A DNA stretch of 64,000 nucleotides from Saccharothrix carnea (GTDB lineage: Bacteria; Actinomycetota; Actinomycetes; Mycobacteriales; Pseudonocardiaceae), in the NCBI RefSeq assembly GCF_003014735.1, contig NZ_PYAX01000017.1:1-64000 (forward strand), given 5' to 3'. How positions within the stretch are numbered: position 1 is the first letter of the stretch; the number at the start of each line of letters is the position of its first letter. Both the position numbers and the translations under genes were made by a program. The notes below the pieces were generated by a model. It made no database searches and was not told the DNA's origin. It saw only the letters and a program-made list of their open reading frames with translations. Of this stretch, positions 59,653 through 64,000 are shown in pieces.

Positions 59653-61811
59653 GACATCGCCTCCTCGTCCACGGCTTCCCACAGCTCGACCCGGCTCCGC
59701 CAGTCCTCGGTGTGCCGCGGCGCGGGCGGCTGCGGGAACGCCGACGACAGACCCGCGGCCATCAACGCGGCCCCGGTCGTGACGAGACCGTCGTCCGCCC
59801 GCCGGTAGTGCCGCTCCGCGTCCAGGCCGCGCAACCTGATCCGCCGCGGCCCCTCCCCCGCCACCCCACGCACCTGGTAGACGAACACCACCACCTCCCG
59901 CCGGTCGCGGGACACGTACTGCACCGCGCACGGCCCGCTCTCCGCCGGCGGCACGAGCCAGTACTGGTCGCCGTCCTGGACCACGGCCCGCAGCCGCTTG
60001 TACCCGGCGATCAGCCCGGCCGCCCGCGTCCGCTCCTCCCCGCTCCACCCGAGGATGTCACCGGAGATCCCCAGCACGCCCTGCATGGCCACGTGGAAGC
60101 GGAACTCCAGCGGGCTGGTGCGGCCGGTGGTCGGTTCCGGCACGTCCGCCACCCACCCCACCATCGCCCTCGGCGCGTAGGCGCGGCTGAACCCGTACTG
60201 GGCCCGCAGCCGGTCCGACGGGTCGGTGTTGTCGCTGACCTGCGCGAAATCCGCCAGCCCCAACACACCCAAGTCCACCCGCCCACCACCGCCGGCGCAC
60301 GTCTCGATCATCAGGTCGGGGAACTCCGCGCGCAGCCGCCCCATCACCTCGTACACGCCCCGCACGTGCCGCACCCACACCTCACGCCGCCGTTCGACCG
60401 GCGCCTGCGGCCACCCGACCTCGGTGTAGGGGCGGTTGTGGTCCCACTTGACGAAGTCGATCGGGTGGTCGGCCAGCAGCGCGCGCACCCGCGCCAGCAC
60501 GGCTTCCCGCACGTCGTGGCGCGCGAAGTTGAGCACGAGCTGGTGGCGGGACAGGGTGGTCTCGCGGTCCGGCAGGTGCAGCACCCAGTCCGGGTGTGCC
60601 CGGTAGAGGTCGCTGTCCGGGTTGACCATCTCGGGTTCCAGCCAGATCCCGAACCGCATCCCCAACCGGTGGACCTCGTCGACGAGCTCACCCAGCCCGT
60701 TCGGGAACTTCACCGGGTCGACCACCCAGTCGCCGAGCCCGGCGTGGTCGCTGGTCCGCGCGCCGAACCAGCCGTCGTCCACGACGAACAGCTCGACGCC
60801 GAGCTCGGCGGCCCGGGTGGCCAGCTCGACCTGGTGGCCGACTTCCACGTCGAACGACGTCGCCAGCCAGGTGTTGTAGTGCACGGGCGGAGGCGTGTCG
60901 CGGTGCCGGGCGGGCAGCACGTGGTCGCGCTGGTAGCGGTGCAGCAGCCGCGCCGCGCCGTCCACGCCGTCCTCGGCGTAGCCGCAGACCAGCGACGGCG
61001 TGCGGAAGGTCCCGCCCGGCTCCAGGTGCCACGCCGAGTCGAACGGGTTGACGCCCGCCACCACGTGCAGGGCGTCGTTGCGCTCGGTCTCGAACACGAT
61101 CGACCAGTTGCCGCTCCACGCCAACGCGCCGAACCAGACGGGCCCGGCCTCACCCACCCGGCTCAGGGCGAACCACGGGTTGGCCTCGTGGCTGGTGAAC
61201 CCGCGCCTGCTCTCGACCACCACCTTGCCCGCCGCCAGGTCACGCCGGGTCAGCTGGTACTCGTCGCCCCACCGGCCGTGCAGCGTCCACGACTCGTAAC
61301 GCGCCGGCGGCAACCCGAGCACGGCGCTGGCGATCCGTTCCACCCGCAACGCCTCCGCGCCCCGGTTCTCCACCAGCACGTCGCGCTCCACGACGCCGTG
61401 CTCGGCGAACACCGCGAACCGGTGCTCCACCACGAGACCCGACCCGACGTCCTCGAACACGAGCCGCAGCACGTCGTCCTCGACGTGGTCCTCACGCCAG
61501 GCCGGCCGTGACACCGCCGAGCCGTCCGCGCGTGCCACGACCAGGCCCGGTTCCTTGAACGCGCGGTCACCGTACACGGAGTACCCGAGCGGCACGCCGT
61601 CCAGGAACTGGGCCTGGGACGGCCGGTTCCACGGCGTGTGCGGCAGGTAGGAGTCACCGCCGAGCCCACCGCCGTCGCCGCCCCAGTGGTCGAGCATCAA
61701 CACCCCGCCGTCCCCCAGGGACAGCAGCATCGCGTTCCACCGGGTCCGCAGCAGCCACGCGGGCCGTCCGGCGCACGTGGTCCGCGTGATGGCAGAGGTC
61801 ACCTCGGGCAT
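59649..61811 (-). CDS. glycoside hydrolase family 36 alpha-galactosidase
   Basis: A 720-residue intracellular enzyme (no signal peptide). It has the GH36 N-terminal beta-sandwich and TIM barrel with YNTWLATSFDV, VDDGWFGAR, GIWLEPEMVNPDSDL, the nucleophile Asp in DFVKWDHNRPYTE, the CAGGGGRVDLG segment and the acid/base Asp in VSDNTDPSDRLRAQYG. It would hydrolyse alpha-galactosides such as raffinose- or melibiose-type sugars imported by the adjacent ABC transporter. It is coupled to the oxidoreductase gene downstream and lies 40 bases after the ROK regulator, so all belong to one sugar-use operon. Confidence 0.95.
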   Translation of the reverse strand: MPEVTSAITRTTCAGRPAWLLRTRWNAMLLSLGDGGVLMLDHWGGDGGGLGGDSYLPHTPWNRPSQAQFLDGVPLGYSVYGDRAFKEPGLVVARADGSAVSRPAWREDHVEDDVLRLVFEDVGSGLVVEHRFAVFAEHGVVERDVLVENRGAEALRVERIASAVLGLPPARYESWTLHGRWGDEYQLTRRDLAAGKVVVESRRGFTSHEANPWFALSRVGEAGPVWFGALAWSGNWSIVFETERNDALHVVAGVNPFDSAWHLEPGGTFRTPSLVCGYAEDGVDGAARLLHRYQRDHVLPARHRDTPPPVHYNTWLATSFDVEVGHQVELATRAAELGVELFVVDDGWFGARTSDHAGLGDWVVDPVKFPNGLGELVDEVHRLGMRFGIWLEPEMVNPDSDLYRAHPDWVLHLPDRETTLSRHQLVLNFARHDVREAVLARVRALLADHPIDFVKWDHNRPYTEVGWPQAPVERRREVWVRHVRGVYEVMGRLRAEFPDLMIETCAGGGGRVDLGVLGLADFAQVSDNTDPSDRLRAQYGFSRAYAPRAMVGWVADVPEPTTGRTSPLEFRFHVAMQGVLGISGDILGWSGEERTRAAGLIAGYKRLRAVVQDGDQYWLVPPAESGPCAVQYVSRDRREVVVFVYQVRGVAGEGPRRIRLRGLDAERHYRRADDGLVTTGAALMAAGLSSAFPQPPAPRHTEDWRSRVELWEAVDEEAMS

Positions 61812-61851
61812 CGCTCTCCTTCCGGGATCCGCCCGGAGTCCGCCGGACCGG

Positions 61852-63087
61852 TCAGACTTCGGGTGCGAGCCGGGCGTCGACCGCCTCGGCCGAGAAGACC
61901 TGGTCGATCACCAGGTGCCGGGCGCCGTGCACACCGGCCCGGTCGCCGAGCTGGCTCTCCACCACGGCCAGGCTGCTGGTCAACGCCGACACGGTCCGCT
62001 CGTAGAGCCGCTCGCGCACACCGACGAGGAGGTGTTCGCGGGTGAGCGCGAGGTCGCCGCCGATCACCACCACGGTCGGGTTGAGCAACGCCACCGCGGT
62101 CGCCAGCACCTCGCCCAGCAGCCGACCGGCGTCCCGCACCAGCGTGATCGCGGCCGAGTCGCCCTCGGCGACCAGTCGCACCACGTCACGGCTGGTCCGC
62201 GCCTCGATACCGCGTTCGGTGAGCTGCCGGGCCAGCGCCGCGCCGCTCGCGTGCGCGGCCAGGCACCCGGTCGCGCCGCACCGGCACCGCGCGCCGTCCA
62301 CCGGCCGGGCGATCCGGATGTGCCCGATGTCCCCGCCCTGGCCGGTGGTGCCCCGTTCCGGCCTGCCGCCGAGGATGACCCCGGCCCCGATACCGGTTCC
62401 CACCTTCACGAACAGCAGGTTGTCCACACCGGGGTACCGCTCGCGCACCTCGCCGAGCCCGAGCAGGTTCGCGTCGTTGTCCACGAACGCCGGGCACCCC
62501 AGCGCGTCGGACAGCGTCCGCGCCACCTCGACCCCGTGCCAGCCGGGCATGATCGGCGGCTGCACGGGCCGCCCGGTCCGGAAGTCGACGGGCGCGGGCA
62601 GCCCCACGCCCACCCCCGCGAGCCGGGCCCGGTCGCGTCCGGCGCTCTTGAGCAGGTCCCGCAACCGCCGGATCACGATCTTCAGCACCACGTCGGGGTC
62701 CTGCCCGATCAGCAGGTCCTCGGTGCGCTCGCCGAGCATCCGCCCGCCCGCGTCGGTCAGCGCGAACCGCGCGTGCGTCGCGCCGAGGTCGGCCGCCAGC
62801 ACCAGCTTGTCGCTCTCCTCGAACGACAGCACCTCGGCCGGGCGGCCCGCGGTACCCCGCCGCTGCTCGACCGCGCGGATGTAGCCCGCCGAGATCAGCT
62901 GGCTCAGCCGCAGCGCCACCGTGGACCGGGACAGCCCGGTGAGTTCCTGCAGATCACGCCGGGTCTTCACGCGCCCGGACCGGACCAGCGCGAGGATCTC
63001 GCCCGGCGACGCCGGGAAACCGCTGCGCGCCACCGGGGATCCCCTCCTCGCCAAGGGCGTCGTGCCCGCCGCCACCGCCGCGTTCAC
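61852..63087 (-). CDS. ROK-family transcriptional regulator
   Basis: A 411-residue regulator with an N-terminal winged helix (RVKTRRDLQELTGLSRSTVALRLSQLISAGYI) and a C-terminal ROK sugar-kinase-like domain: ATP-site LAADLGATHARFAL, GIGAGVILGG, zinc motif CRCGATGCLAAHASG with preceding GDIGHIRI. GTG at 63087 overlaps the permease stop by 4 bases. It probably senses the sugar carried by the ABC transporter and controls this operon. Whether the kinase site is active is not clear. Confidence 0.92.
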   Translation of the reverse strand: MNAAVAAGTTPLARRGSPVARSGFPASPGEILALVRSGRVKTRRDLQELTGLSRSTVALRLSQLISAGYIRAVEQRRGTAGRPAEVLSFEESDKLVLAADLGATHARFALTDAGGRMLGERTEDLLIGQDPDVVLKIVIRRLRDLLKSAGRDRARLAGVGVGLPAPVDFRTGRPVQPPIMPGWHGVEVARTLSDALGCPAFVDNDANLLGLGEVRERYPGVDNLLFVKVGTGIGAGVILGGRPERGTTGQGGDIGHIRIARPVDGARCRCGATGCLAAHASGAALARQLTERGIEARTSRDVVRLVAEGDSAAITLVRDAGRLLGEVLATAVALLNPTVVVIGGDLALTREHLLVGVRERLYERTVSALTSSLAVVESQLGDRAGVHGARHLVIDQVFSAEAVDARLAPEV

Positions 63088-63950
63088 CCCTTCTCCGCGC
63101 CGCTGGTCAGGCCCTGTGAGAGTAGCCGTTCGGTCAGGAAGAACAGCACCACCACCGGCACCGTGATGACGACGGACCCGGCCATGAGCACGGTCGTGGG
63201 CACTTCGATGCTGCCGGACAGCTGCGCCAGCCCGAGCGACACGGTCCAGCTGTCCCGCCGCTCGACCAGGAACAGCAGGGCGAACAGGAACTCGTTCCAG
63301 GCGATCATGAACACGAAGATGCCGGTCGCCACCACCGAGGGCATCGCCAGCGGCAGGCTGATCCGCCGGATCACGCCGACCCGGCTCAGGCCGTCGACCA
63401 GCCCGGCTTCCTCGACGCTCACCGGGATCGTCTCGAAGTAGTTCTTGAGCATGTAGATCGCCACGGGCACGGTCTGCGCGAGGTAGACCAGCACCAGGCC
63501 GACCAGCGAGCCGCGCAGCTGCATCTTGGTGAGCAGGACGAACAGCGGGATCGCCAGCACGATGCCCGGGAACAGGTACACCGCCAGGAACAGCGCGCTG
63601 ACGTGCCGCCTGCCGAAGAACTCCAGCCTGCTCACCGCATACGCGCCCGGAACGGCGATCACCAGCGCCACCAGCACCGACGCGGTCGCCACCAGGGCGC
63701 TGTTGCCCAGCAGGCCGAGGAAACCCTGGCCGCCGTCCGCCACCGGCCGCAGCACGTCGGCGTACGTGGTCAACGTCAACCGGCTTAGATCGACCAGCAA
63801 CGAGTCCGGCCGCCGCAGCAGGTCCTCGATCGGCCGCAGCGACAGCATCAGCATCGCGTAGAACGGCAGCAGCGTCGCGATCAGGAAGCACCCGACCACC
63901 ACCGGCCGCAGCACGGCGAACACGGCCCGCTCGACCCGGTCCCGGCTCAT
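63084..63950 (-). CDS. ABC sugar transporter permease (MalG-like)
   Basis: A 288-residue permease with six membrane segments and the EAA loop in EEAGLVDGLSRVGVIRRISLPLAMP that contacts the ATPase. It belongs to the CUT1 carbohydrate uptake family (MalG type). The ATG at 63950 overlaps the stop of the upstream permease by 4 bases. The ATPase is not in the window; CUT1 systems often share a distant MsiK-type ATPase. Confidence 0.93.
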   Translation of the reverse strand: MSRDRVERAVFAVLRPVVVGCFLIATLLPFYAMLMLSLRPIEDLLRRPDSLLVDLSRLTLTTYADVLRPVADGGQGFLGLLGNSALVATASVLVALVIAVPGAYAVSRLEFFGRRHVSALFLAVYLFPGIVLAIPLFVLLTKMQLRGSLVGLVLVYLAQTVPVAIYMLKNYFETIPVSVEEAGLVDGLSRVGVIRRISLPLAMPSVVATGIFVFMIAWNEFLFALLFLVERRDSWTVSLGLAQLSGSIEVPTTVLMAGSVVITVPVVVLFFLTERLLSQGLTSGAEKG

Positions 63951-64000
63951 GACCCCGCACCCTCCCGCCGCCGCAGCAACCACAGGTAGGCGCCCAGCAG
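63947..64000 (-). CDS. C-terminal end of partner sugar permease (MalF-like), cut by window edge
   Basis: The last 17 codons (reading LLGAYLWLLRRREGAGS, then TGA) of a gene that runs off the right edge. A hydrophobic end followed by a basic tail and 4-base overlap with the MalG-like gene fits the paired MalF-type permease. The rest cannot be judged. Confidence 0.6.
   Translation of the reverse strand: MLGAYLWLLRRREGAGS

Overview
The window looks like chromosome from a high-GC filamentous actinomycete. GC is strongly enriched at third codon positions, GTG starts are common, genes are tightly coupled by 4-bp ATGA/GTGA overlaps, and secondary-metabolite and secreted carbohydrate-active genes dominate. 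The gene styles suggest a Pseudonocardiales relative (Saccharothrix, Lentzea or Actinosynnema type), but the genus is inference.

Region 1 (1-4448): the 3' end of a transposase at the left edge; a plus-strand HadA/HadB/FabG-like cassette (269-1808) for the dehydration and ketoreduction steps of a type II fatty-acid cycle; a minus-strand NarL-type two-component system (1812-3655); and a small lipoprotein and small membrane protein on the plus strand. A strong double hairpin (4391-4448) separates these from the convergent main operon.

Region 2 (4462-41162, minus strand): one long biosynthetic operon, read from right to left. It encodes an AMP-ligase/aldehyde-dehydrogenase fusion, a thiamine-diphosphate enzyme, a FabF-like ketosynthase, three NRPSs (C-A-T-C-A-T-C-A-T-E; C-A-T-C-A-T-C-A-T-E; C-A-T-TE), MbtH, a type II thioesterase, a VioC/AsnO-type dioxygenase, a FabI/InhA-type enoyl reductase, a membrane protein and a DrrAB-type exporter. 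Adenylation pockets read by hand give: acyl - X1 (unassigned) - Val-like - D-(basic residue) - Asn (probably 3-hydroxylated) - X5 (unassigned, possibly cyclic or hydrophobic) - D-Val-like - Ser. C-domain subtypes (D-acceptor C domains after each E domain) agree with the E-domain positions. This is a candidate acyl-heptapeptide pathway with its own acyl-chain genes. The ligase-ALDH fusion, ThDP enzyme and KS form the least familiar part.

Region 3 (41163-44467): an approximately 1.1 kb gene-free control region with paired CAGTACTG boxes and hairpins, a DUF4342 gene, a lectin-like fragment, and a LacI regulator carrying an integrase-like N-terminal segment.

Region 4 (44532-54093): a secreted GH115 alpha-glucuronidase preceded by a LacI-type palindrome; an ABC transporter - small membrane protein - OmpR/HK operon resembling antibiotic-sensing detoxification modules; a zincin-like protein; and an aminoglycoside-phosphotransferase-fold protein.

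Region 5 (54246-64000): a secreted NPP1/NLP protein, a LysR remnant, a divergent TetR/DUF4267 pair with TAGC-N3-GCTA dyads, a Tat-exported M23/peptidoglycan-binding protein, a P-loop kinase-histidine phosphatase fusion, and a sugar-use operon (ABC permeases, ROK regulator; GH36 alpha-galactosidase, Gfo/Idh/MocA oxidoreductase, small ORF) running off the right edge.

No rRNA, tRNA or CRISPR array was seen. All family calls were made by eye from translated sequence; no database searches were run.
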